A stretch of 64,000 nt of DNA from Pyrus communis (lineage: Eukaryota; Streptophyta; Magnoliopsida; Rosales; Rosaceae): positions 20,608,460 to 20,672,459 of the forward strand of contig NC_084819.1 of assembly GCF_963583255.1 (NCBI RefSeq), read 5' to 3'. Positions 11,560 to 21,605 of this stretch are shown here, piece after piece. Position 1 is the first letter of the stretch. Each line of letters opens with the position of its first letter. The notes under the pieces were generated by a model. That model searched no databases and was not told where the DNA came from. It was given only the letters and a program-made list of their open reading frames with translations. A program made the translations under genes and the position numbers.

Positions 11560-12342
11560 AAAATAGTCAGTCAATTTAATAAATGGTGTAGTACCTGTGT
11601 CAGTTTAATAAATAGTGTAGTACATGTATCAGTTTCATAAATAGTCAATTAGTTTAATAAATAGTGTAGTACCCATATCAATCTCATAGATAATCAGTAA
11701 GTTTAATAAAAATAGTGAGTGCCCGTATCAGTTTCTTAAATAGTGTAGTACATGTGTCAGTTGATAAATAATCAGTCAGTTTAAGAAATAGTGTATTATC
11801 CGTATCAATTTCATAAATAGTCAGTCAATTTAATAAAAATAGTGAGTGCCCGTGTCAGTTTCATAATGTAGTACATATGTCAGTTTCATAAATAGTTAGT
11901 CAATTTAAGAAATAGTGTAGTACATGTATCAGTTTCATAAATAATTAGTCAATTTAATAAATAGTGTAGTACCCGTATCAATTTCATAAATAATCAATCA
12001 ATTTAATAAATAGTGTAGTACCCGTGTCAGTTTCATAAATAGTGAGCTTAATAAATAATGTAGTACATGTGACAGTTTCATAAATAGTCAATCAGTTTAA
12101 GAAATAGTGTAGTACATATATCAGTTTCATAAATAGTTAGTCAGTTTAACAAATAGTGTAGTACCCGTATCAATTTCATAAATAGTCAGTCAATTTAATA
12201 AATAGTGTAGTACCCGTGTCAGTTTCATAAATAGTGAGCTTAATAAATAGTGTATTAGATGTGTCAGTTTCATAAATAGTCAGTCAGTTTAATAAATAGT
12301 GTAGTACCTATGAAAATTTCATAAATAGTCAATCAATTTAAT
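11560..12342. repeat. Minisatellite, ~49-bp period (U1)
   Basis: About sixteen degenerate units built from CAGTTTCATAAATAG, TCAGTCAGTTTAATAAATAG and TGTAGTACATGTGT. Units vary at ACATGTGT against ACCCGTAT, and some lack a segment. It lies inside the Pack-MULE-like element. The U2 array (29910-30698) keeps the same order of variants. An AT microsatellite lies just before it at 11362-11383. Confidence 0.9.
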
Positions 12343-12496
12343 ATCACTATTTTTTAAACTAGACATTGACAATTTCTGAAAATTAAAAACCTTGATCATA
12401 CAATATTCACTCCTGCATATACAAATTCAAGATCAAATGTGTATGAACCTTGAGTATTGATTTCTTTCGCATAAGGACAACAAAATCAATATCCCT

Positions 12497-12790
12497 TAGG
12501 GAAAAGTGCAAAGAAAATGCCTGCCCTTTACACTAGCGCAGAGTTCCATTGCCTCTAGCTTGGCAGCAATTCGTGCCACGCAACCATCCACAACAAATAT
12601 GGTTGAGATATACCAACGGGGTATTTTCAATCAGCTGCAGGAATCAAGAGGACAATGAGAGTGCATCATAGGCCAAATCAAAATATAAAACAAAATAAAA
12701 ATTGAATGCTTAAGTTTGATGAAGAAAAATGGTACTTCGGTGACATCGTTCTTGATTGCAAATTTGACTTGCATATTTATCTTCTCTTGC
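12497..12790 (-). pseudogene. Cysteine synthase (O-acetylserine thiol-lyase) fragment, disrupted (U1)
   Basis: On the minus strand, a piece reading AIKNDVTE (about 12770-12735) precedes an intron with a CTGCAG acceptor. From 12634 it continues [11 protein letters not shown] and, after a frameshift, [20 protein letters not shown] and SVKG. This is the N-terminal region of plant O-acetylserine(thiol)lyase: [15 protein letters not shown], then VARIAAKLE and the SVKDR stretch holding the PLP lysine. The enzyme makes cysteine from O-acetylserine and sulfide. Only the first part is present and the frame is broken, so it is non-functional. Because an intron is retained, the fragment was captured from genomic DNA. 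Confidence 0.75.
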
Positions 12791-13817
12791 AGCAAGCTGT
12801 GAAAACAGATTCAAATGTTCAATTCTACTGCAGACCAACCAATCTTTACATTTAAAAAATAATTCATTTATTAATTTAAACAATAAAAGTTCTACAAATC
12901 AAAAGCAACCAGAAAACTCCAAACACTTAATCATTTCATCTTCTAAAAAAATCACTTGAAAAGGATATGAGTAAAATATTGCAAAAGCCCAGAAATACTC
13001 AACATAATCACACCTAGAAGACCCCAAATATGCAGAAAATAAATAGAGAGAAACAAATCCACACTTTTTCACAAATTCGAAACAAAATTTACAGTTACCT
13101 CTTGGAGTCCATCTTTAAGCTATCTCTGATGATCGTCAGAACTCGCTCGAACTTCTAGTTATCAGTGGAAGACTGGTCGGGAGCGTTCCGAACTTCTCGA
13201 ACTCTTCCTGGCCTTGACTTCCTCATGGATCACAAGGGTGGGGTCATCTTTATCGTAGACAATCAGATCGAAATTATAAATTGAGAAAATAGCAGAGAGA
13301 AAATGCCATGAGATCTGTAGAAACTTGTAGAAACCGTACAAAAGTTTTTTTTATTTCATCTGAAGTGAAGCGGATGAAATAAACGGGAGAATGTGTTGCC
13401 ATTAGGGTAAAATCGGAAACTCATTGTTTGGGCCAATTTTGATTGGGTTGATTTAATGTTTGGTTTATCCTAACCATTAAATAAAGTTAGTATGTGATTT
13501 TTTGTTAAGATTCAAAGTTATGAAGCCCTTTTCATTAGTTTTCATTTTTAATAAACTATCTTAAACTCCTGATGGAATACATTTTGAATCTCGAAGAATC
13601 ACTGAAAAACCTGATTGAAAATACCTAAATTTATTAAAAGAATTAAAATCTTTCAAAATCCCGATTGAATACATCATTTAAGTTAGATGGGTAAATGGAA
13701 TCCACATGTGATGAGATAAGCGTGAAGGTAGGAAAAATAAAAAGGCAAATTATTATGATAAAGAGAATCAACAATTCAAAGTATAACATTTGTACACAAC
13801 TAAATACCAAAAAAATG

Positions 13818-13935
13818 TGCAAATGATATTTTACCACAGTGATAGAAAGGAGTTAAGTCCTTGCATGACAACGTGAGTTTAAACCTCGTCGGTGACTAAT
13901 CTAAAATCTAATCTAATAAAATCTATTGTTTCACC

Positions 13936-13968
<33 letters not shown>
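13818..13968 (+). mobile_element. tRNA-derived SINE with long poly-A (U1)
   Basis: A short element with TTTTACCACAGTG, TCCTTGCATGACAACG, a box-B-like GTGAGTTTAAACC, then AATCTAATCTAATAAAATC and a run of about 33 A ending at 13968. Copies in U2 and U3 occupy the same site with different A-tail lengths. The element at 63826-63965 belongs to the same family. It retains only weak internal promoter boxes. Confidence 0.75.
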
Positions 13969-13970
<2 letters not shown>

Positions 13971-14195
13971 AAAAAATGTACTACAGAAAATAAAGTGCGA
14001 AAAACACTTCCCGAAAATAAGAAGAAATTCAATCAATTATCTTTTCAACCAATTAACATGACGAAAACTGTGGTTTGACCCACTGATCATATTTGGACCG
14101 TTAGCAGCAGCAATAAGGTAGGCCAAAGCTTCCACTTACAGCTAGATCAAATCGAAAGAAACAACCCCAGAAAAATACCCCCCCATCCCACCTCA

Positions 14196-14426
14196 GCATT
14201 CAGGAAGTAGTTAGAATCCAGTGGAGTTCTTGATGTCCTCACCAAAGGTTTGTTGAAGTTTGAGACTTTTCCTGGTTTATTTTGTGGGTTGTGTTCTTTT
14301 TATTGACTAATTTGATGCACATTTTATTTTTCTGTTTTATTTTTCATATATTTTTGTGATTTTTTTATATGGGGAAGTCCCGGATGCATTGTGTGAGCAG
14401 AACGAGAACCCTTCATCTGCACTTGA
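14196..14426 (+). pseudogene. c-Myc-binding-protein-like (MYCBP/AMY-1) gene fragment (U1)
   Basis: Exon A (14196-14247) reads AFRK, stop, LESSGVLDVLTK. After a 130-nt intron (GTTTGT to GGGGAAG), exon B (14378-14426) reads VPDALCEQNENPSSALE, with a GTGAGT donor. The MYCBP family has FRKYLE..GVLDxLTKVLVALYEQNxKPSSALEF at this place, so the Tyr codon has become TAG. In exon B, L, V and Y have also been replaced. U2 keeps VALYEQ and U3 keeps VLVALYEQNEKP, so U1 is the most decayed. No further exons were found. 14427-15316 holds AT-rich spacer with no gene recognised. Confidence 0.7.
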
Positions 14427-15316
14427 GTGAGTTCATTTGTTTGAATAATTGCTCAAGAATTCAGATGTTATTATTACTTACATATTCTTCCACATCAAAA
14501 GTTAGATGTTAGCTTTTTCGGGTTTGCATTTTCGTTTTAAATCTCATTGTCATTGCACACATTTTTGCTCGTATTGTCAACCCTTACGATATTGTTTCTG
14601 ACCAGTTTATAATACACCTAGAGTAAGTGTGAACCGTGTTAGGAATTTTGAGAGCTTTGAACATATGATCGTTGGTATGCAACTAAGCGGTCATTGTTCG
14701 CGGGGTTTAGTCGAAATACTACTTCATTTGTGTATCAATTCTTTTGGAAATGGTACTTTAAATTGTCAATATGCTCTTTGCTCAATTTACACGGGTTACT
14801 AAGGTATAAATCCGTTATTAACAAGTTCATAACGGGTGACCCGATTAGTATTGATCCAAAATCTGTTATTTTTGTGTTGTATTAACGGATCGTGTAAGAA
14901 ATTATGAAATTATCAGATCTAGCGCCACATCACAGGTTAATGATTGTTTAAAGAGAAAGCTTAACAAATGTATGAAAGTGTCCCATAATTATCACTTTAG
15001 GTATCAAATTGGAACGAAAAAACTTGATGTATAAAATTTTGAAAACCAAAAAAACTTCACGGTAGTAAACTGAGAATTACAATACGCAACACAGCTTGGC
15101 ATGATATATTTGCGTGATTTGTATGGACTTGGGTCCAATAAACTATTATTTTATTTCGTACTTTATGCATGGATTTAAGTTTGACTTGTGACTCTTCTTC
15201 AACGATTTGACTTTGAGAAGTGATTGGGCTTGTAATTGAAATTCGCCCAGGCTAAACCCTATTTTTAACAACCGCCGGTTTTAGGGATCAGCGAATCGAG
15301 ATCGAGAGAGGCGAAA

Positions 15317-17245
15317 ATGGCGAGGATGAATTTCGGGGGGGGTTTTGACGCGGCAGTTGGTCGGGGGAAATCGCAACAAGCACCAGCTCTGCGCACGTCT
15401 CCTTTCTAATTCTGTCCAAACTCTAAACTCCTCCAGACCATCAAAAACTTCCCCACCACAGACGGCAATTAATTGGAAATTAGCCGCCGCCCCTGCTGCC
15501 GCCACCTCCTCCGTCTACTACCCTTGTTCCCTCCTTAACTACCACCCAAACCCAAACCTCCATTTTGTGAGACACAAGCACTCGGTTCCACTTCCAGATG
15601 GAGATCGAGATCCGGCTCCTCGTCCTCCTCCCAACGTTTTCTTCTTGAATGTCGCACCCAAATATGACGATGCACTCAAACAAGTTGAAGGTGTGCATGC
15701 TATTATTTTACTAGTAATTTCTTTTTGAAAATGTTTTGTTTTAGGGTATAATTTTGTTTTCTGGTAATTTATTGGTACAGATGAAAGTCTTTCAGCGGTT
15801 TTCTACTTCACCGAACGTCGGGGATCGAGTTCTGGTAAGTTGTAATGATCGAATTCCCTTTCATTTTTTTTGTGCAATGAATTGAATTTAGGAAGTTTTA
15901 ACGAAAAGTCCGGTACTGTTTACTTTAACGAAAAACTACATTTTTTTCATTCAAAAGTCAAACCTAGTGCTATTCAATTTACCCTTTATTTTGTCCTTAT
16001 CATTAAAACTTAAAGTTTTTAAGTTATTTTTATTAATTTTCCTTTGAATTTACTGTAATCAATTAAGTAAACCTTAAACCCTAAACCCAATAATAATCGG
16101 TGTTTCTTCTTGTGCAGTCTCTTACTCGAGTGATGATCCAATCTTGAATTACATGTGTGTGTTTTACCCACACATTACAAAATTTAGGGTTTGCTTTTTC
16201 AAGGTACGGAATCTAGTTACGGGTCTAAGTTCAGTTCAATAGTTAGTTCCTGTATTTTTGAACATTTTAATAGTTATTCGAAACGCTCGCTAACTTAGCA
16301 ATTCTCTGATTACTTCCTCGTTATGTGCTAATAGCTGAATAGTCTAGATCCCTAGTCCTTATTCTTTTCCTAGGAGCAACAAGCATGCTAAACTGTTATG
16401 GGTAAAAGATTACTTAATGATATAAATTATGATCCGTCGTGTAGCTGCACATAGAAGAATCATACGATAACTTCTTTTTATTATGCCTTTAAATTTGTGA
16501 ACCTGACGTTCTATATTTTATCTATAGACTGCAGGTTGTTCCTCATTGTGCTGGGTGGGAGTTTACAAGACGGTAAATGATTTGATCCTTGTATTTTTTA
16601 TACCGCACGTGTCTGTTCTTGAAACCTTGTGTGTGCGTGTGTGTGTTCCTTTGCTGATGTGTGCATTTTTCTGCAGCCAACGTTCCGTTTCTTTCTAAAA
16701 GGGGAAAAGGTTGATGAACTTGCCAAACCTTCTATCAACAGCTTGTTAAAGACTCTCGCAAATGTTTACAAGTAATCCTTCAATCTCTTGGTTTCTTTTT
16801 TCTTTTTTTGGTGGTCAATCTCTTGGTTACTTTTTGTTTGCTGATTTTGTGTATTTGTTAATGGAATCATATATGTTGAATATCCTCGATCGTCTGATGA
16901 CTTGCTTAATGTGTGTAAATTAGTCCATCTGGGATGAAGAAAAGGAGAAGACAAGTTATAAAAGGTGGAGTGGATCCGTCACAACTTGTTGAGGTACTTC
17001 CGATTAGTTTTGTTGCATCGTCATATCCTAAAGCGATGGAGGCAGTTGAGTCTTTACCTGGGGTAGAACCCGGTGACAGGCTATGGTGGTTTGCAAAAGG
17101 GCTATTTTTATCTCAGGAGAAGAGAGAGACATTTTCCAAGCTGCAAGATGATGATGCCAAGCTTGAATGGCTGTGTAGTGAGATGGCTGAGGGGGAAGAA
17201 GGAGAGATGTTTTCTGATGAATGGCTGTATGCCAACATGCCTTAG
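15317..17245 (+). pseudogene. TRXL-A thioredoxin-fold gene, U1 copy, frameshifted in exon 1
   Basis: Six exons, 15317-15690, 15781-15834, 16118-16203, 16528-16572, 16677-16771 and 16924-17245, all with GT-AG borders. They match the intact U2 copy exon for exon, but exon 1 is 374 nt instead of 373. After ATGGCGAGGATGAATTTC, U1 has eight G where U2 has GGCGGGG, so translation from 15317 runs out at TAA after 30 codons. An in-frame ATG at 15345 (MTRQLVGG) restores the frame but loses the first residues of the putative organelle-targeting leader. A homopolymer sequencing error is possible. The remaining exons differ from U2 by a few substitutions. See the U2 entry for domains. Confidence 0.75.
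15891..16045. mobile_element. MITE-like repeat in TRXL-A intron 2 (U1)
   Basis: A block containing GAAAAGTCCGGTACTG, TTTACTTTAACG, CTATTCAATTTACC, TTTTGTCCTTATCATTAAAA and ATTAATTTTCC. The same block is in U2 (34202-34362), and a diverged one lies at 61744-61868 outside the units, so it is a dispersed repeat. No clear target duplication was seen. Confidence 0.6.
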
Positions 17246-17356
17246 GAATAATGTATTTATTTATATTAGGATTATGAATCTTGTTATGTGAGGTTGTTGA
17301 CACTATGGTCCAGACCACTTAGTGTCCTGGTTTGGAATTTGGATAATTATGTAAGT

Positions 17357-17540
17357 AAATGTAACGCTCGACTTGTTTGTTTATTTACGTAATAGCACTC
17401 GATAATAGTCGTCATATTGCACTCGTGCATGCACGATTGAGTGTAACGCTCAACTTGTTTGCTTATTTACGTAATAGCACTCGATAATAGTCGTCATGTT
17501 ACACTTGTGCATGCACTACTGAGTGCAAGACAGACGACAA
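17357..17540. repeat. Two-copy ~93-bp tandem repeat after TRXL-A (U1)
   Basis: TAACGCTCGACTTGTTTG and TAACGCTCAACTTGTTTG start two units, each with TTTACGTAATAGCACTCG and ATAATAGTCGTCAT. U2 has lost about 14 bases (TCGTGCATGCAC region) from the first unit. It lies in the TRXL-A 3' region, between the convergent genes. Confidence 0.8.
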
Positions 17541-17789
17541 CTTTGGAGTGCTATATATTATCGGCTTCTGGAAAAGTTTTATGTTACTCTTGTACCGTTT
17601 CTGCTATATGAATGAACCCCAAACAGTTTTGACTGATTTTTCATTCCTTAGTAATATAATGCATCGATCAAGCATGTGGCAGTTTTCTTGAGATCCACTA
17701 TGATGATGGAGCATTTAACATTGAACCCATAGCTTTCACTATACTAAGTATCAGTCATTTTACTATCTCCCCGAGTCATGTTCCACCAT

Positions 17790-18025
17790 AATGATGGAAA
17801 TAGTGGTCACTTACTATTGTTAGATAAAAGATCAAATGGTGGGTTCAATCTTAATCCAACGGTGAAAGATAAAAAGTACAACAGAAAAGTTAAACGAGCA
17901 CCTACAGTTAGATCAAAGACCAAACGGTGGGTTCGATCTTAATCCAACGGCGGTATAAGATAAAGTACAACTTAAAAATAAGCACCTACCGTTAGATTAA
18001 AGACCAAACGGTGGGTGACACCCAT
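17790..18025. repeat. Three imperfect ~75-bp repeats between convergent genes (U1)
   Basis: Recurring GATCAAATGGTGGGTTC / GACCAAACGGTGGGTTCG, CTTAATCCAACGG and AGTACAAC blocks at about 17820, 17920 and 18000. They lie in the 1.07 kb between the ends of TRXL-A and TRXL-B, which otherwise holds no gene. Confidence 0.7.
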
Positions 18026-18310
18026 TTTCTCTAAACCTCTAGGGTTTAGGAGAACAGTTCTGACAAATCACAGCTGGTAAACATATGATAAAATGGGCAA
18101 AAAATTGTTGCACTGGCAGATAATAACAATGCTAGTACCAGAAGGAAACCAAAGATAGGCTCAATATTATATAATCAAATAAGAGTCAACGTAGCACAAA
18201 CATCTACTAGTACAACTTACTTGTCCAAATTTAAATAAACCCACCCATCCGAACCATATATATGATGTCAACAGCATATAATATAATTCATAAATTTAAG
18301 TGCATCCAAC

Positions 18311-18733
18311 TTATTCCACCTCCATTTCTTCACGAAACCAACCAATCTTGAGCCCAGGATCTTTAATGTTTGAAAATACCACTCTCTTCTCAGGCTTAGC
18401 TGTAAATAGTCCTTTCGCAAAACACCACATACTGAAACCCCTTGGTGCTGTACATAAAGATTCAACATCCTTCATCACTTCACTAACTGAAGGTACGTCA
18501 CTACTATCAACAGCTACCGCACCACCTTTCCATTGGAAGAACATCGAACCATCTCCCACTTTCCACCCTCCTGCAACTACTACGTCATTCTCATCTTTCT
18601 TAGCTTGTAGGACAAGTTGTTGAGTATCCGTTTTCCCCTTCCAGGATGACCTCGTCCGCTGAGGGGTTTCAACTGGCCTGATGTATCTTTATTGGAAAGT
18701 ACACATATGTGGAAGGTCAATAATAGGGTTTAG

Positions 18734-18771
<38 letters not shown>

Positions 18772-21313
18772 GGAGAGACAGATATAAATCCAAAACAAGT
18801 GAGATACTGCGCGTGATCACATAGATGTAAACTTAAACTGAACCATCAAAAACCCCAAAGGCACCAAGTGAGATACTGCATTCACAAATATGCAAAAACA
18901 AACAAATGTAAAAAAATGAAGAAAAGAATTACCTGTAAAGTTTTTCACACATATCCATCACGGGATCAGCATAAGCACCAACAATCTCATCAACCTTAAC
19001 CCCGTTTTGATAGAAAAGGAATGTTGGCTGCAGCAAAATGCACAGGTCATCAAATTAATTTGCAATTTTTAGATGAAAGCAAGGCTGAATTATTTACTCA
19101 GCTTAATCTAACGGCCTAATTAGCCAATACAAATATATATGTATAGCAAGTATAGCTATTCTAAACTTTCAATTAGCAGATGGTAAGAAAACACCACAAG
19201 TTTTTTAATCATAATAAAAACACAAAGGTTACATACATGAGCAATCAATGAACTAATTATGTTACGAACATGCAATGATAACAAAAGGGACAGAATCACT
19301 TACAAAAATGCAAACAGCCAAATCATATGCTATTGGGCGCAAGTCGCTCTATAAATAGAATAAACAATGTTAGGACAATAATTTAAAGGGCATAACAAGA
19401 TATAATACCATAAGCCTTCTATATACCATACTGCATGACAAATGATAATTAGAGTATCGAAATAAAAGATTGATACTCCAGCAAATTTGCTTTATCAGGT
19501 GTGACAATATTTATGTATGTTTTACCAAGGCAATGTATAGAACAGGGTAAGCAAAAGAGATAAAGATGCACCTAGTTGCATTAAGCATTGTGATTTGTGA
19601 TGCGATCACAAACTGCCCAGAAAAACACTCAGAAGAAACTTGATTTATGATAGAAAACTTATTTCTTCTTAGTATCAAGGACTGCTAAATTCTATTTACA
19701 ACAGTTCTTCCTTATATATATTTGGAAAGTAAAAGGTAAAATCATAGAATTTTACAATCTTTGGTCTAATATTTATATGAACTCTAGTGGGTGAACTGTA
19801 TACCTCCATGTCATATTAAATCAATGATTTTCACTTGTTATTCATTAATTTGTTTTTGAACTTATGCACTACTGATGTTATCATGCAATCCAAAATGAAG
19901 TTCCCTTTGTTCGCCAAGTTATCCATGAAACCAAAAGAGATTTGAATTTTGTTTTGGTACAGAGGAGCATTTTACATAGAATTTGTGAAATGAATTTAAA
20001 TATTCTTAACATTATTTCTAATTCCTAGCTTCACATTATAATACGATCCTGTTGGGAAAGAAAAAAAAATTGCTTTCATAAAGAAATCATTATAAAAAAA
20101 CCAAAGTAAAATACTTTAATTTCAAACAGTATAGCAACTGCCAGATGGCCAGGTAGTGAAAAACAAAAGTTAAATACTTGTCTAGTAATTTATTAAGATT
20201 TAAGATTCAAAAAACTAGAACCCACATGTTGTTTTCACCTTAATCTTAAGATGGGATACAAACAGTTTACAATATGAAAATATAGTTCCCAAATGATCCA
20301 ATCAAGTTAGCAGATTAGGACACCATACCTCAACAGTAATCAGAACCTTATATAGTTTTACATGTGGGAAATGCTCCCTGATCTTTCGAACGATTGGAAT
20401 TGAGTACGTGACGGCTGCAAAAGAATAGTACACCCAAATACAAGTTGCAGAGGAGCAGTTTACAAGAAATAACTTGACTGATAAAATTGTTTTGCATCAC
20501 AACTTACTATTTGGACAAGCGGCTGCAGTAAAGTAGAAAACTGCTGGCAAACGTCCACCTACAAAATAAATAAGAAGCTGCATAGAATAACAAGAAAGGT
20601 TTTGAAAGTTTTTTGTCCATGTTAAATGCAAAGGCGGTCCTTTTGGAAAGCCAGCCAGCAAGGGAGGAATATCCGAGTTCCAACTGAATTGAATATGCAC
20701 TTGTGGGTGGGAATTGGGAAGCAATTCTGATCAGATTATGGATCATTTTTTTCATGATTGTTTTTCCTCATTTTAATGTAATTAACTAACAAGTCCAAAT
20801 CATACATGTTGTGTTCAATCCAATGCAATACTAGGTAGTAATCTGTAGTTGTTTACCTTTAACTTCTTTAATTGCTCTCTTATATTCCTTCTTTTCCGTC
20901 AACATGATCATGTCTTGGGGACTCGGAAATAGAAGTTCTGTAGAAACAGCCGGCAGCGCAGTCAGTGGCAGATAGATGATAAAAACAGGAAGAGAGAGAG
21001 AGAGAGAGAGAAAGAGCGAGCGGGAGGGGCTACTTACTTGAGCCTGGGCCTAAGGCCGAGGTCGGGAGTGCACCGGAGGCGGAGACCCTGGCTGGGAGCG
21101 AGGCCAAGGAGGAGGCGGATGCCTTGGAGGAAGGAATGGCAGATACTGCTGCTGCGGTGGTTGTTGGCATTGAATTTGGGGGGGCTAGGGTTTGGACCGT
21201 ACGGTGATGATGAAGAAGACGACCTGGGATTGGGATTCGGGGGTTATAGCGATTGCCAATCCCAATCCCGATCATCGTCTCTCGTATCAAAACCCCACAA
21301 TTCTTCCTCGCCA

Positions 21314-21320
<7 letters not shown>
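18311..21320 (-). CDS. TRXL-B thioredoxin-fold protein, seven exons (U1 copy)
   Basis: Minus-strand exons: 21320-21038, 20937-20857, 20558-20508, 20414-20329, 19348-19304, 19027-18933 and 18677-18311. Together they give 1008 nt, or 335 residues, with consistent phases and GT-AG borders. The first ~95 residues are rich in Arg, Ser, Ala and Pro with no acidic patch, like an organelle leader. The fold follows: AVFYFTAAACPNTVTYS, IREHFPHVKLYKV, and PTFLFYQNGVKVDEIVG from residue 183 (the thioredoxin cis-Pro strand). One Cys stands where CxxC is expected and the second is missing, so it is not a classical disulfide reductase. The C-terminal extension WCFAKGLF...PEKRVVF resembles TRXL-A. A GA-rich run abuts the start codon. 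The function is unknown. Confidence 0.75.

Positions 21321-21402
<82 letters not shown>
21319..21402. repeat. CT/GA microsatellite at the TRXL-B start codon (U1)
   Basis: An uninterrupted CT run of about 80 bp (GA on the TRXL-B strand) covers the 5' leader immediately upstream of its ATG. In U2 the same position has only about 15 bp of CT followed by an interrupted tract (39614-39645). A second GA run lies in TRXL-B intron 1 at 20990-21012. Confidence 0.9.
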
Positions 21403-21404
<2 letters not shown>

Positions 21405-21498
21405 GTCGGGCTCTGCTACGAATGTAACATGCCTAGTATGGAGATGGTCGATCGGGAATAGGTCTGCACAAGCACTATGACATTTTCAATAAACTGTT

Positions 21499-21502
<4 letters not shown>

Positions 21503-21539
<37 letters not shown>
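21503..21539. repeat. AT microsatellite, left half, split by Helitron H2
   Basis: A pure AT run directly after GTTGCGC at the end of U1. It continues on the other side of the Helitron at 24727-24758. The unbroken equivalent is at the U2/U3 junction (39742-39774). Confidence 0.9.
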
Positions 21540-21540
<1 letters not shown>

Positions 21541-21542
21541 TA

Positions 21543-21605
21543 GCCTCTCTGCACGCACTAACGTGCGTGCGAGAGGCATTTTTGCATCACGGGCGCTACG
21601 CGCCC
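21543..21605 (-). other. Helitron H2 3' terminal hairpins
   Basis: Outer hairpin 21543-21577: arm GCCTCTCTGCACGCAC, loop TAAC, arm GTGCGTGCGAGAGGC. The stem is 15 bp with one bulged T and abuts the CTAG end. A second, subterminal hairpin is at 21591-21605, GGGCGC TAC GCGCCC. Such hairpins act as the stop signal for rolling-circle transposition. Confidence 0.9.

Larger units (their letters stand above)
9811..13674. mobile_element. Pack-MULE-like TIR element carrying gene fragments (U1 copy)
   Basis: The left end GTGTATTTAATCGGGAATTT (9811) is matched in inverted orientation by the right end, whose reverse complement is ATGTATTCAATCGGGATTTT (to 13674). Weaker inverted similarity continues for tens of bases and again further in. 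Flanks CATTAAG and CATTTAAG look like an imperfect 8-9 bp target duplication. U3 lacks the whole 3.86 kb and has a simple sequence at this point (40641-40660), an empty site. Inside are a broken B3-domain gene, a minisatellite and a broken cysteine-synthase fragment. Long imperfect TIRs plus captured host exons are the hallmark of Pack-MULEs; no transposase is seen. 13120-13300 may hold another captured fragment. Confidence 0.7.
6403..21539. repeat. Segmental tandem duplication, unit U1 (~15.1 kb)
   Basis: The stretch from TCAGAGTTGGTACACAG (6411) to the AT microsatellite ending at 21539 recurs almost base for base at 24727-39774. The offset drifts from 18381 near 8-9 kb to 18287 near 21 kb through small indels. 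The unit contains repeats, a zinc-knuckle ORF, a Pack-MULE-like element, a SINE, a MYCBP-like pseudogene and two thioredoxin-like genes. The segment 6403-7190 has no gene: it holds AT-rich sequence and three imperfect repeats of AGAGAGATTGCAGAA with AGGGTTT near 6867-6975. Confidence 0.95.

Noticed and set aside
11560..12342. CRISPR-like array, because of regular spacing
   Set aside because: Units are contiguous and diverge gradually without unique spacers, and the genome is eukaryotic. It is a minisatellite.
21038..21480. Plus-strand ORFs of about 75-129 codons with long Leu-Ser runs
   Set aside because: They are the antisense of TRXL-B exon 1 and translation of the CT microsatellite.
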